Below, piece after piece: positions 9,151 through 18,483 of a DNA stretch of 30,872 nucleotides (position 1 is its first letter; each line of letters opens with the position of its first letter). A program made the position numbers and the translations under genes. Under the pieces are notes generated by a model, which was not told the origin of the DNA, made no database searches, and saw nothing but the letters and a program-made list of their open reading frames with translations. The DNA comes from JBMNQS01 sp050944255. GTDB taxonomy: Bacteria; Bacillota; Clostridia; Christensenellales; Maliibacteriaceae. The stretch is from assembly GCA_050944255.1 (NCBI GenBank), contig JBMNQS010000019.1, positions 1 to 30,872 of the forward strand, read 5' to 3'.

Positions 9151-10359
9151 ATGAAAAAAATCCAGTCCGCTCGCCTGGCGGACGGTATTGAATACGTGGG
9201 AGCCGTGGACAAGGGTTTAAGGACGTTCGATGTGGTGATGCATACCCCTTACGGCACCACGTACAACGCGTTCATCATCAGGGGCAGCGAGAAAACCGCG
9301 CTGATCGACGTGGTGAAGGACAGCTTTGCCTCGGCGTATCTGGAGGCGGTGCAAAACCGGGCTGTCTGGGCGGATATCGACTACATCGTGCTGCAGCATG
9401 CCGAGCCGGACCACTCCGGCGCGCTGCCGCAGGTGTTGGAGCTGGCCACGAATGCCACGGTGGTGTGCAGCCGCGCGGCGTCGGTATTTTTGAAGGGCAT
9501 TGTCAATCGCGCATTCCGCGTGCAGGTGGCGGGAGACGGGGACGAGATTTCCCTGGGCGGCAAAACATTGAAATTTGCCCTGACGCCCTTTTTGCACTGG
9601 CCGGACACCATGTGCACGTACGTTCCGGAGGACCGGGTGCTGTTCAGCTGCGATATTTTCGGCTGCCACTACGCCATCGAAGAGTCTGTCTGGGCGCAGG
9701 ATTATCCCCAGAACGACCTGGACAGCGCCAGACGCTATTATTTCGACATGATCATGCAGCCCTTCAAGAAGCACATGCCTCTGGCGGTGCAGAGGGCCAG
9801 GGCATTCTCGCCCAGGATACTGGCGCCGGGTCACGGCCCCATCCTGCGCGCAGAGCAGATCGATTATGTCATCGACCTCAATGACGAATGGTCCCGGCCC
9901 TACGCGCATAAAGACGGCAAAAAACATGTATTTATCGGTTACGTCTCCGCATATGGTTATACCCGGGCGCTGGCCATGCGCATCCGCGAAGCGGTGGAGG
10001 CAAAGGGCCAGGCAGCCGATACCTTCGACGTCTCGGTGGACTTCGAGCGGGCCGTGCGGGCCGCCGGTCGTGCCGACGTGATCCTCCTGGGAAGCCCCAC
10101 CATCAACCGCGACGCGCTGCCGCCTATATGGGAGCTGACAATGAAGCTGTCGGCCATCACCATGCAGGGCAGGCCCGCCGCCGTCTTCGGCAGTTTCGGC
10201 TGGAGCGGCGAGGCGGTGCCGATGCTGGAAAAGCGCCTTGAGTCGCTGGGCATGAAACTGATCGCCCCGGGGCTGCGGGTGAAGTTCAGACCCACCGGCG
10301 CCGATCTTGAAGCGGCGTCGCTTCTGGGCGTCAAGGCCGTGGAGGCGCTGGAAGCGTAA
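9151..10359 (+). CDS. fprA: Flavodiiron protein FprA (A-type flavoprotein)
   Basis: 402 residues. A metallo-beta-lactamase-like domain (1-250) has the diiron ligands in H83-x-E85-x-D87-H88, further ligand candidates in FLHWPD, FSCDIFG and APGHGPI, and is followed by a flavodoxin domain (about 255-400). Flavodiiron proteins reduce O2 to water and/or NO to N2O with electrons from rubredoxin, protecting anaerobes; which gas is preferred cannot be read here. I chose ATG 9151, just after a GGAGGGGAGAGG purine run, rather than the upstream TTG in the same frame, which lies inside the leader hairpin. The rubredoxin gene just upstream is the likely partner. Confidence 0.94.
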   Translation: MKKIQSARLADGIEYVGAVDKGLRTFDVVMHTPYGTTYNAFIIRGSEKTALIDVVKDSFASAYLEAVQNRAVWADIDYIVLQHAEPDHSGALPQVLELATNATVVCSRAASVFLKGIVNRAFRVQVAGDGDEISLGGKTLKFALTPFLHWPDTMCTYVPEDRVLFSCDIFGCHYAIEESVWAQDYPQNDLDSARRYYFDMIMQPFKKHMPLAVQRARAFSPRILAPGHGPILRAEQIDYVIDLNDEWSRPYAHKDGKKHVFIGYVSAYGYTRALAMRIREAVEAKGQAADTFDVSVDFERAVRAAGRADVILLGSPTINRDALPPIWELTMKLSAITMQGRPAAVFGSFGWSGEAVPMLEKRLESLGMKLIAPGLRVKFRPTGADLEAASLLGVKAVEALEA

Positions 10360-10391
10360 AAGCAGAATATCAAGCGAAAGGAAGATATTTC

Positions 10392-12113
10392 ATGGATGCA
10401 ATGACCCGTTACAAAGCCTGGCTGCAGGCGCCCTGGCTGGACGATGCTTCCAGGGAAGATTTGATCGCCATCGGGGAGGCTCCGGCGGAAATCGAGGACC
10501 GGTTCTACACGGAGATGGAGTTTGGCACCGCGGGCATGCGGGGCGTGCTGGGCGTGGGCGAGAACCGCATGAACGTGTACACGGTACGCCGGGCGGCCCA
10601 GGGACTGGCCTCCACCATCGGGGAGGCGGGCGAGGAGGCCATGCGGCGCGGGGTGGCCATCGCGTATGATTCGCGGCATTTCAGCGACGTATTCGCCCGG
10701 GAAACGGCGGGGGTGCTGTGCGCCAATGGGATCAACGTCTACCTGTACGAATCGCTTCGTCCCGTGCCGCAGCTCTCCTTTACGCTGCGCGAGCTTGGAT
10801 GCATTAGCGGCGTGGTCATTACCGCCAGCCACAATCCGGCGGTCTACAACGGATTTAAAGTCTACTGGGAGGATGGCGGCCAGGTGCCGCCCGAACCGGT
10901 GGCCAAGATATTGGCGCATATCCGCTCGATTGACGATTACGGCAGCATCGGGCGCATGGACCTGAACGAGGCCAAGACCCGCGGCCTCCTCCGCATGATC
11001 GGCCGGGAACTGGACGATAAATACGTCGGGCGGGTGAAGCAGCTGGCGCTTCAGCCGGGCCTGCTGCACGAGCAGCCGCTGGGCGTCGTCTATACGCCGC
11101 TGCACGGCTCCGGGAACGTGCCCGTGAGAAGGGTGCTCTCCGAGCTTGGCGTCAGATCCCTACGCGTGGTGCCGGAGCAGGAGATGCCAAACGGTGATTT
11201 CCCCACGGTGAGCGCGCCCAATCCGGAGGTTCCCGACGCCTTTGCGCTGGCGCTGGAATTGGCCAAAAAAGTGGACGCGGACCTGATACTGGGCACCGAC
11301 CCGGACTGCGACCGCATCGGCATCATGGCCAAGTCGGGAGACGGCTACGCGCTGTTTAACGGCAATCAGATCGGCTGCATTCTCTTGGAATACGTGCTGA
11401 GCACCAAGGCGGCGCAGGGTGCGCTGCCCGGTAACGGCATGGTGATCAAGACCATCGTATCCACCGAGCTGGCCGGAAAAATCTGCGAGGCATACGGCGT
11501 TGAAATCATGAGCGTTTTAACCGGCTTTAAATTCATTGCCGAACAGATTGAAAACTGGGAGCGCACACGCGAGCATGAATTTGTGTTCGGTTTTGAGGAG
11601 AGCTACGGCTATCTGATGGGCACCTTCGTACGCGACAAGGACGCGGTGATCGCCGCCATGTTGGCGGCGGAAGCGGCGGCCCATTATATGAAGCAGGGCA
11701 AAACATTGCATGACGTGCTGCAAGACGTATATAATAAGTACGGATTTTTTGAAGAGGAAGTCATTTCCATCACATTGCCGGGCAAGGACGGCATGCAGAA
11801 GATGGGCCGGATCATGGCGGCGCTTCGCGAAAACCCGCCGAAAGAATTTGCCGGCGTGGATGTCGCCGCCGTGCGAGATTATCAATCATCCCTCCGTACT
11901 GACGCGGCCGGCCAATCGGAAAAATTGACGCTGCCTGTCTCCGATGTGCTGTACTACGAGATGGCCGACGGTGCCAAAGTGGTGATCCGGCCGTCGGGCA
12001 CCGAGCCGAAAATCAAGCTCTATTTCGGGGTCGGCGCCGATACAGTGGACGCGGCCAAGGCCCGCGTGGCGGCATACAAACAGTCCGTCTGCTTGGTGAT
12101 CGACGCGATTTAA
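10392..12113 (+). CDS. pgcA: Alpha-phosphoglucomutase / phosphomannomutase family
   Basis: Interconverts glucose-6-phosphate and glucose-1-phosphate. 573 residues with all four signatures of the alpha-D-phosphohexomutases: the phosphoserine loop TASHNP (S146), the metal loop DPDCDR (D303, D305, D307), the sugar loop GFEES (400-404) and the phosphate loop RPSGTEPK (533-540). The length fits the Bacillus PgcA/human PGM2-like group. AAAGGAAG lies about eight bases before the ATG. It is 32 bases after fprA and may share its transcript. The product feeds GlgC, encoded at 3544-4752 on the other strand. Activity on mannose or pentose phosphates cannot be excluded. Confidence 0.94.
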   Translation: MDAMTRYKAWLQAPWLDDASREDLIAIGEAPAEIEDRFYTEMEFGTAGMRGVLGVGENRMNVYTVRRAAQGLASTIGEAGEEAMRRGVAIAYDSRHFSDVFARETAGVLCANGINVYLYESLRPVPQLSFTLRELGCISGVVITASHNPAVYNGFKVYWEDGGQVPPEPVAKILAHIRSIDDYGSIGRMDLNEAKTRGLLRMIGRELDDKYVGRVKQLALQPGLLHEQPLGVVYTPLHGSGNVPVRRVLSELGVRSLRVVPEQEMPNGDFPTVSAPNPEVPDAFALALELAKKVDADLILGTDPDCDRIGIMAKSGDGYALFNGNQIGCILLEYVLSTKAAQGALPGNGMVIKTIVSTELAGKICEAYGVEIMSVLTGFKFIAEQIENWERTREHEFVFGFEESYGYLMGTFVRDKDAVIAAMLAAEAAAHYMKQGKTLHDVLQDVYNKYGFFEEEVISITLPGKDGMQKMGRIMAALRENPPKEFAGVDVAAVRDYQSSLRTDAAGQSEKLTLPVSDVLYYEMADGAKVVIRPSGTEPKIKLYFGVGADTVDAAKARVAAYKQSVCLVIDAI

Positions 12114-12188
12114 GCGTCAAAAATGCGTTTTTTCCATTAAAATGAAAACGGAACGAAAAAACCGAACATTTTATTGAATAACTTTCGG

Positions 12189-12237
12189 ATAAGCCGTTCA
12201 AACTAGCAGGGATTGCGAACGAACGGCTTATTTTTTT
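12189..12237 (+). terminator. Terminator after phosphoglucomutase
   Basis: ATAAGCCGTTC (12189-12199) and GAACGGCTTAT (12221-12231) form a perfect 11-bp stem followed by seven T residues. The loop is long (21 bases). It insulates the rRNA promoters that follow. Confidence 0.85.
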
Positions 12238-12249
12238 CTCGATCATCTG

Positions 12250-12278
12250 TTGCAAGTCGGCGGGCGTGATGATACAAT
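12250..12278 (+). promoter_or_regulatory. rRNA promoter P1
   Basis: TTGCAA (12250-12255) and TACAAT (12273-12278), spacer 17 bases, about 340 bases before the 16S gene. Tandem promoters are usual for rRNA genes. Confidence 0.6.
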
Positions 12279-12362
12279 AGAGACCCGATTGGGACGGGTT
12301 CGTTATAACCTATCGGGCGGCGGATGCACTTATGAGAAATCAAAAGATTCTAAAAATAAGTG

Positions 12363-12391
12363 TTGACACCGTCCATGTGTTGTGATAACCT
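12363..12391 (+). promoter_or_regulatory. rRNA promoter P2
   Basis: A perfect TTGACA (12363-12368), 17-base spacer and TAACCT (12386-12391). It precedes the 5' arm of the processing stem (12441-12462), as expected for a transcript that must contain it. Confidence 0.65.
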
Positions 12392-12440
12392 GTATTACTG
12401 TCCGGCCTGAACGACAAGTCGTCAGAAACGGACGATAGTG

Positions 12441-12462
12441 GCCTTTGAAAACTGTACAGTGG
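12441..12462 (+). other. 5' arm of the 16S precursor processing stem
   Basis: GCCTTTGAAAAC and ACAGTGG in this segment are complementary to 14220-14241 on the far side of the gene, with 20 of 22 positions pairing. Precursor 16S rRNA in bacteria is looped out on such a stem and cut by RNase III. The stem encloses only the 16S gene. Confidence 0.75.
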
Positions 12463-12621
12463 AAATGGAAAGGAACTGAGGAAGTTTTTAGGAAAGGAAT
12501 CAGTCAATTCCGTGAAGCAACGCGAATCCTTGGATTGCGAGAGCGATGGAAGGATTCAAAAAACGAGTAGAAACGCAAGCGTTCTAGGCCGAAAGGCTGA
12601 AGGACGTGAGTATAAGGATTC

Positions 12622-14155
<1,534 letters not shown>

Positions 14156-14219
14156 GGGAGTATAATATACTTCTGTCGACACGGATGATTCCACCACAAA
14201 ACATCCCTTCCCTTCCCTC

Positions 14220-14241
14220 CCACTGTATGGTTTTCAAAGGC
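14220..14241 (+). other. 3' arm of the 16S precursor processing stem
   Basis: Contains CCACTGTATGG and TTTTCAAAGGC, which pair with 12441-12462 (20 of 22 positions). Together the two arms bracket the mature 16S rRNA. Confidence 0.75.
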
Positions 14242-14321
14242 TATGAATCAGACCGCTTTGGATTTAGCCCGACAGACGGTTCGCGGACCTACGCTGCTGC
14301 CTGTTGCGGCATTTAAAATTC

Positions 14322-14351
14322 GTCCGTCGCAGATGTGCGGCGGATTTTTTG
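14322..14351 (+). terminator. Terminator of the 16S transcript
   Basis: TCCGTCGCA (14323-14331) pairs with TGCGGCGGA (14336-14344), one G-U pair, loop GATG, then six T residues. It ends the rRNA transcript before any 23S gene. Confidence 0.85.
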
Positions 14352-14403
14352 TTGAGGCTATGGGCGAATGAAGCACAAAAAGTATATTTAGCTTTTGGCT
14401 GTT

Positions 14404-14440
14404 AAGATAAAAACAAGCCCGCACAGCGTGCGGGCTTATT
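14404..14440 (-). terminator. Terminator of tldD-pmbA
   Basis: AAGCCCGCAC and GTGCGGGCTT form a perfect 10-bp stem with a three-base loop, starting ten bases after the pmbA stop codon. On the minus strand it is followed by GTTTTTATC. It could also catch plus-strand read-through from the rRNA gene. Confidence 0.8.
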
Positions 14441-14447
14441 GTTTATC

Positions 14448-15779
14448 TCATCTTCCCGAAACAACCAGTTCTTTTACCAGAAGGCTCGGACTGCCGATCA
14501 GCCCGCCGCCGCCGGGCTGCATGAAAAGGTCGCTGCCCACTGCCTCAATATTGTTCAGAAGGGCCAGGAAGCTGCCCGCCACGGTGATCTGGTCCACCGG
14601 GCGGACGATGCGGCCGCCCTCGACCAACTGGCCGTGGGCCAGCAGCGAAAACTGGCCGGAGACGGCGTTGGCCCCGGCGTGAAGGCCGGAGATGCCGCGA
14701 ATGACCAGGCCGTCGCCCAGTTTTTGAATCAGGGCATCGAAATCATCCGTGCCGGGGGCGATGTAGAAATTGGACGGCGAAACGCCCAGCGGAGAGGCGG
14801 GGGAAGGACGTCCGGCGTTGCCTGTGGTGGCCCGCCCCGCCTTTTTGGCCGTGGACAGATTGTGCATCAGCGTCAACAGGCGGCCGTTTTCAATCAGCAC
14901 CGTGGTCCTGGCCGGAGTGCCTTCGTCGTCAAATGCCCGCGGATTCAGCGGGTGGAGAGGATCGTCAATCACGGTGATGTTTTCTCCCGCTATGTTTTCG
15001 CCCTCTTTGCCGGCAAGAAGGGATAGACCCTTTTGGGCGGCTTCGGCGCTCCACATGGAGGAAAAGGCCGACAATAAATCCCCGGCAGCCTCGCTGTCCA
15101 GCAGCACACGGTAATTTCCGGCAGAGACGGGCTTTGCGCCCAGGCGAGCCACCGCCTTTTCCGCTGCCTCCCTGGCGCAGCCCACGGCGTCCAGCGCCTG
15201 GCCCTTAAATCGGAACGACGCGCCCTGCTGCACTTCTTCGCCGTCTTTGGCGGCGGCCTCCACAAACAGCATGCCGCCCATGCGCTGCTCCACCGCGGCC
15301 AGTCCCAGCGTATTGTGGATGGCCCGCACGCTTCGGCTGGTGGTAAGGACATTGTGCGTCACCTTCTCGATGCGGCTGTCGGCCGCAAGCGTCTCCTGCT
15401 CCAAACGGTGGCACAGGGCCACCTTTTCCTGCTCGGAAAGCGAATGCAGCGGATTTTCCGGGGGCGTGACCTTGGGAATATCCATCTGCCCCTGCACGGG
15501 CACCTCGTCTTTATTCTCGATGCAGCGGGCGTTGTCCATGGCGCGAAGCACCAGTTCTCCCGCGTCCCGCGGCGCCTGGGTGCAGGCGATGCCGCTTTTG
15601 CCGCCAAGCATCACCCGCAGGCCCAGCGTGGCCGTATCGCTGAAGGAGCACTGGTCCGTCTGCCGCTGCAGGACCTCCACACGGAAGCTCTCGCTCTGTA
15701 CGTAGTAGGTTTCCGCGAAGCTGCAGCCTTCCTCCAGCGCGATTTTAAACAGTTCTTTTCTGAATGCGTCCCAGCTCAT
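14448..15779 (-). CDS. pmbA: TldE/PmbA-family metalloprotease subunit
   Basis: 443 residues of the TldD/PmbA (U62) family, the partner that lacks the zinc-binding HExxxH motif; I see none here. In well-studied bacteria TldD and TldE/PmbA form a heterodimer that cuts unfolded or modified peptides, for example in microcin B17 maturation and CcdA breakdown. The C-terminal half has the family's conserved FDDEGTPA-type and GNAGRPS segments. ATG at 15779 overlaps the tldD stop (TGATG), with GGAGG nine bases upstream, so the two are coupled and probably made in equal amounts. No obvious modified-peptide precursor gene lies nearby. Confidence 0.92.
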   Translation of the reverse strand: MSWDAFRKELFKIALEEGCSFAETYYVQSESFRVEVLQRQTDQCSFSDTATLGLRVMLGGKSGIACTQAPRDAGELVLRAMDNARCIENKDEVPVQGQMDIPKVTPPENPLHSLSEQEKVALCHRLEQETLAADSRIEKVTHNVLTTSRSVRAIHNTLGLAAVEQRMGGMLFVEAAAKDGEEVQQGASFRFKGQALDAVGCAREAAEKAVARLGAKPVSAGNYRVLLDSEAAGDLLSAFSSMWSAEAAQKGLSLLAGKEGENIAGENITVIDDPLHPLNPRAFDDEGTPARTTVLIENGRLLTLMHNLSTAKKAGRATTGNAGRPSPASPLGVSPSNFYIAPGTDDFDALIQKLGDGLVIRGISGLHAGANAVSGQFSLLAHGQLVEGGRIVRPVDQITVAGSFLALLNNIEAVGSDLFMQPGGGGLIGSPSLLVKELVVSGR

Positions 15780-17167
15780 CACAGCCTACCTCCCTTGCCG
15801 CCTACCGTCAGGCCGGATACCCGGATTCTTGGCTGGCCCACATTGGTGGGGATGCTGCCGGAAACCGAGCCGCACATGCCCTGACCCATCCACATGCGGG
15901 GACCCACCCGGTCGACCTTCCAAAGGACGTCGGCGCCCTTGCCGATCAGCGTGGCGCCCTGCACCGGGGAGACGATCTTTCCGCCCTTGACCCAGTAACC
16001 CTCCGTCACGGAGAAGTTGAACTCGCCGGTCATAGGGTTGACGCTGCCGCCGCCCATGCGTTTGGCGTAAAGGCCGTCACCCATGGTGGCGATCATCTCG
16101 TCCTCGTCGTCGTCGCCCGCCGCGATGAACGTGTTGGTCATCCGGCTGGTGGGGGCGAAGGTATAGTTCTGCCTGCGGGAGCTGCCGGTGGGCATCATGC
16201 CCATCCGAAGGCCGCCCAGCCTGTCGATCATATAGTTTTTCAGGATGCCGCGCTCAATCAGCACGATGCGCTGCGCGGGGGTGCCCTCGTCGTCCACGAA
16301 TATGCTGCCCCACTGTCCCGGCAGGGTGCCGTCGTCGATGGCCGTCACCTTTTCACCGGCGATCTTCCGGCCCAGCTTTCCGGCAAACTCCGAGTTGCCG
16401 CGGGAGACGCTGGTGGCCTCCAGCGAGTGGCCGCAGGCCTCGTGGAAAATGACGCCGCCGAAACCGCCGTCGATGACCACGGGAAAATGGCCCGCCGGAC
16501 AGTGGGGCGCGTGCAGCATGGTGACGGCGGACCGCGCCGCCTGGCGGCCCTCTTTCTCCAGATCAATGCTATCCGTGCACTCAAAACCGCCCAGGCAGCC
16601 GGGACTGGATGTGCCGGTCTGCGCCGAAGCGCCGTCGGAGGCCACCACCTGGAGGAACGCGCGCATGCGCGGCCGGTTGGCGGTGACAAAGACACCTTGG
16701 CTGTTGGCAATCAGCACGTTTTGGTCGATGTCCAGAAACTGTGAGGCGACCTGCGTAATCTCTCCGGAATAATCTCTCGCGGCAGCGTCGCCGCGTTTGA
16801 GCCAAGCGATGCGCTCAGCGTTATCTACGGTGGAAAAGGGCCTATGCACGTCTGTGAGCACACTCTGCGCTTTAAGCGCCGCAGGCGGGAGCGTTTCACC
16901 GCCGTCCTTCAGCGAAGCCGCGGCGGAGCGGGCCGCCTGGATCAGCGACGCCTCATCAAGCGCCGTGGTGCTGGCGTAAACGCTGAGCGTACGCGAAAAG
17001 ATGCGGATGCCCGCGCCATGCAGACGCGTATAGCTGGCGTCCTCCACCTCCGCGCCCGTCATGGCGATGCGCGTGGAGACGGTGTCCTCCACGTATATTT
17101 CCGAAAAATCACCGCCGCCTTCCAGCGCAGCGGACAGTACGTTTTCTATGGTTGTACGGCTTAACAT
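15779..17167 (-). CDS. tldD: TldD metalloprotease subunit
   Basis: 462 residues, the catalytic member of the TldD/TldE pair. H242-E-A-C-G-H247 is the family's zinc-binding motif, followed by FVDDEGTPAQR, GSSRRQNY and a C-terminal beta-rich half. With PmbA, encoded directly downstream, it would form a cytoplasmic heterodimeric peptidase for small or unfolded peptides. GGAG lies about five bases before the ATG. The likely promoter is at 17298-17326, so a repeat element at 17192-17290 falls in the 5' untranslated region. The natural substrate in this organism cannot be inferred. Confidence 0.94.
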   Translation of the reverse strand: MLSRTTIENVLSAALEGGGDFSEIYVEDTVSTRIAMTGAEVEDASYTRLHGAGIRIFSRTLSVYASTTALDEASLIQAARSAAASLKDGGETLPPAALKAQSVLTDVHRPFSTVDNAERIAWLKRGDAAARDYSGEITQVASQFLDIDQNVLIANSQGVFVTANRPRMRAFLQVVASDGASAQTGTSSPGCLGGFECTDSIDLEKEGRQAARSAVTMLHAPHCPAGHFPVVIDGGFGGVIFHEACGHSLEATSVSRGNSEFAGKLGRKIAGEKVTAIDDGTLPGQWGSIFVDDEGTPAQRIVLIERGILKNYMIDRLGGLRMGMMPTGSSRRQNYTFAPTSRMTNTFIAAGDDDEDEMIATMGDGLYAKRMGGGSVNPMTGEFNFSVTEGYWVKGGKIVSPVQGATLIGKGADVLWKVDRVGPRMWMGQGMCGSVSGSIPTNVGQPRIRVSGLTVGGKGGRL

Positions 17168-17191
17168 AAGTGCTCCTTTTATTACTTGGAT

Positions 17192-17290
17192 CCGCCGGGC
17201 TCTGCCCGGACCCGCTTAGAACCTTTTTCTGAAGAAAAAGGTTCTAAGAACTCCAAAAAGACTTTATCGCCGCAAAGCTCCGCTTTGCGG
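17192..17290 (-). repeat. Modular palindromic repeat, copy C (inverted)
   Basis: Reverse complement of copy B's right half. It holds the perfect 15-bp hairpin on arm TTAGAACCTTTTTCT (17217-17248), the ACTCCAAAAAGACTT part and hairpin CCGCAAAG-CTCCG-CTTTGCGG (17270-17290). This last stem has one base pair more than in copies A and B, both arms having changed together. It ends 25 bases before the tldD start. Confidence 0.85.
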
Positions 17291-17297
17291 AGGTTAT

Positions 17298-17326
17298 ATT
17301 ATATCAGAATTTTATATATCTTTCCA
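17298..17326 (-). promoter_or_regulatory. Candidate promoter of tldD-pmbA
   Basis: On the minus strand: TGGAAA (17321-17326), 17-base spacer and a perfect TATAAT (17298-17303) with the extended TG motif in front (TGATATAAT). Transcription would start near 17291, giving a leader of about 120 bases that contains repeat copy C. Confidence 0.55.
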
Positions 17327-17363
17327 TTGGAGTCCATTGGAGTGTTTAAAAGGTTTGGGCGCC

Positions 17364-17558
17364 GGTAAAATAATAACCCAATAAAATATCATGCTGCTCC
17401 CGCGAAGCGAGGTAGAGTATCTTGGGAGACAGAGTGTTTTTTCAATGCGGCCTGTATTTAGGTAAGTGAATTGCCGAGGCCGGTTTTGTGCCGACGGTAA
17501 ATCATAACCTTAAAATATCATCCTGTTCCCGCGAAGCGAGATAAAGTTTCTTGGGGGA
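17364..17558. repeat. Pair of diverged 63-66 base direct repeats
   Basis: 17364-17429 and 17496-17558 share the frame GGTAAA...ATAACC...AAAATATCAT, CCCGCGAAGCGAG and TTGGG(A/G)GA. The CGCGAAGCG part also occurs in copies A and B of the palindromic repeat, so this pair probably belongs to the same family. Confidence 0.75.
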
Positions 17559-17641
17559 TTCCAAAGGGGGCCTTCTTTTCAAAGAAGGCCCCCTTTGGCG
17601 GGTCCGGGCAGCGCCCGTAACCTCTCCGGGCGGAACCCGGC
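17520..17641 (-). repeat. Modular palindromic repeat, copy D (inverted)
   Basis: Reverse complement of the left half of copy A: AAAGTTTCTTGGGGGATT, a perfect 17-bp hairpin (arms 17561-17577 and 17582-17598, loop TTCA), then GGCGGGTCCGGGCAGCGCCCG. It starts just after the punA stop codon and could act as a 3' stabilising or terminating structure for the hisC-punA mRNA. Confidence 0.85.
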
Positions 17642-17648
17642 CGTTCCC

Positions 17649-18470
17649 TTAATCCATCAGCGCGACGATATCGTCTACCAGAGCCGAGAACTTGCCGGCC
17701 ACCTGCTGTCCGGTTTCGGTGACCTCCACGTGAGAGAGGGTACCGGCGATGCCCGCGGCCATATTGGTGACGCAGGAGACGGCTATGGTTTTCAGGCCGC
17801 AGTGGGCGGCGCAGATGGCTTCGGGCACGGTGGACATGCCCACCAGGTCTGCGCCCAGCACCCGGGCGGCGCGGATTTCCGCCGGGGTTTCAAACTGCGG
17901 GCCGGGAAAGAACATGTACACGCCTTCGCGTAGAAAGATATCTTTGGCTGCCTGCATTTCGATCACTTGCTGGCGCAGCCTGGAGCTGTAAGCGTCGGTC
18001 ATGTCTTGGAACCGGGGACCGATCTCCTCGTTGTTGGGACCGGATAAGGGCGTGGCGTGGAAGAGGTTGATATGGTCGGCGATCATCACCAGGTCGCCGG
18101 GCGCGTAGGTCTTATTGACGGCGCCGGCGGCGTTGGTCAGGATCAGGTAGCGCGCGCCCAGCCGGCGCATCACCTGCAGGGCGAAGACGGCTTCCCCGGG
18201 GGCGTAGCCCTCGTAAGTATGCCATCTGCCGCGCATGACCGCCACGTATTTGCCCGCTATCTCGCACAGGGCAAGCTCCCCCGCGTGGCCTGCCACGGTG
18301 GACGCCGGAAAATGCGGGATGTCCCCGTAAGGGATAGCGATGATCTGCCTGTCTTTGGCGTAATCGCCAAGGCCGGAACCCAGCACCAGCACAACGGACG
18401 GCAGTGCCGGCAGCGCGCCGCGCAGGTAGGCGGCGGATTGGTCCAGCTTGTCGATGGGGGGCTGTGTCAT
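17649..18470 (-). CDS. punA: Purine nucleoside phosphorylase (trimeric type)
   Basis: Cleaves purine (deoxy)nucleosides with phosphate to free base plus (deoxy)ribose-1-phosphate, for salvage. 273 residues, the length of the trimeric PNP class. Motifs in order: GSGLG phosphate loop (about 31-35), AGHAGEL, RGRWHTYEGY, LTNAAGAVN, MFFPGPQFETPAEIRA, VGMSTVPEA and the base-recognition segment VTNMAAGI. The ATG has AAGGAG nine bases upstream, within the 13-base gap after the hisC-like gene, so the two are cotranscribed. Substrate is probably inosine/guanosine, the usual range of this class. Confidence 0.94.
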   Translation of the reverse strand: MTQPPIDKLDQSAAYLRGALPALPSVVLVLGSGLGDYAKDRQIIAIPYGDIPHFPASTVAGHAGELALCEIAGKYVAVMRGRWHTYEGYAPGEAVFALQVMRRLGARYLILTNAAGAVNKTYAPGDLVMIADHINLFHATPLSGPNNEEIGPRFQDMTDAYSSRLRQQVIEMQAAKDIFLREGVYMFFPGPQFETPAEIRAARVLGADLVGMSTVPEAICAAHCGLKTIAVSCVTNMAAGIAGTLSHVEVTETGQQVAGKFSALVDDIVALMD

Positions 18471-18483
18471 AGGCGGTCACTCC

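Larger units (their letters stand above)
17168..17648. other. Gene-free gap filled with repeats
   Basis: 480 bases between tldD and the punA stop codon, both on the minus strand. I see no gene. It holds two inverted partial copies of the palindromic repeat found at 8320-8680, a pair of 63-66 base direct repeats (17364-17429, 17496-17558), a small tandem repeat (TCCATTGGAG twice near 17322-17341) and the likely tldD promoter. Confidence 0.75.

Noticed and set aside
14242..14322. tRNA gene after the 16S rRNA
   Set aside because: GGTTCG occurs near 14279, but no acceptor stem, anticodon arm or D arm can be assembled around it.
14448..17167. Modified-peptide (RiPP) biosynthesis locus around tldD-pmbA
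   Set aside because: I see no precursor peptide, cyclodehydratase, radical-SAM enzyme or exporter gene around the pair; tldD/pmbA are widespread housekeeping genes.
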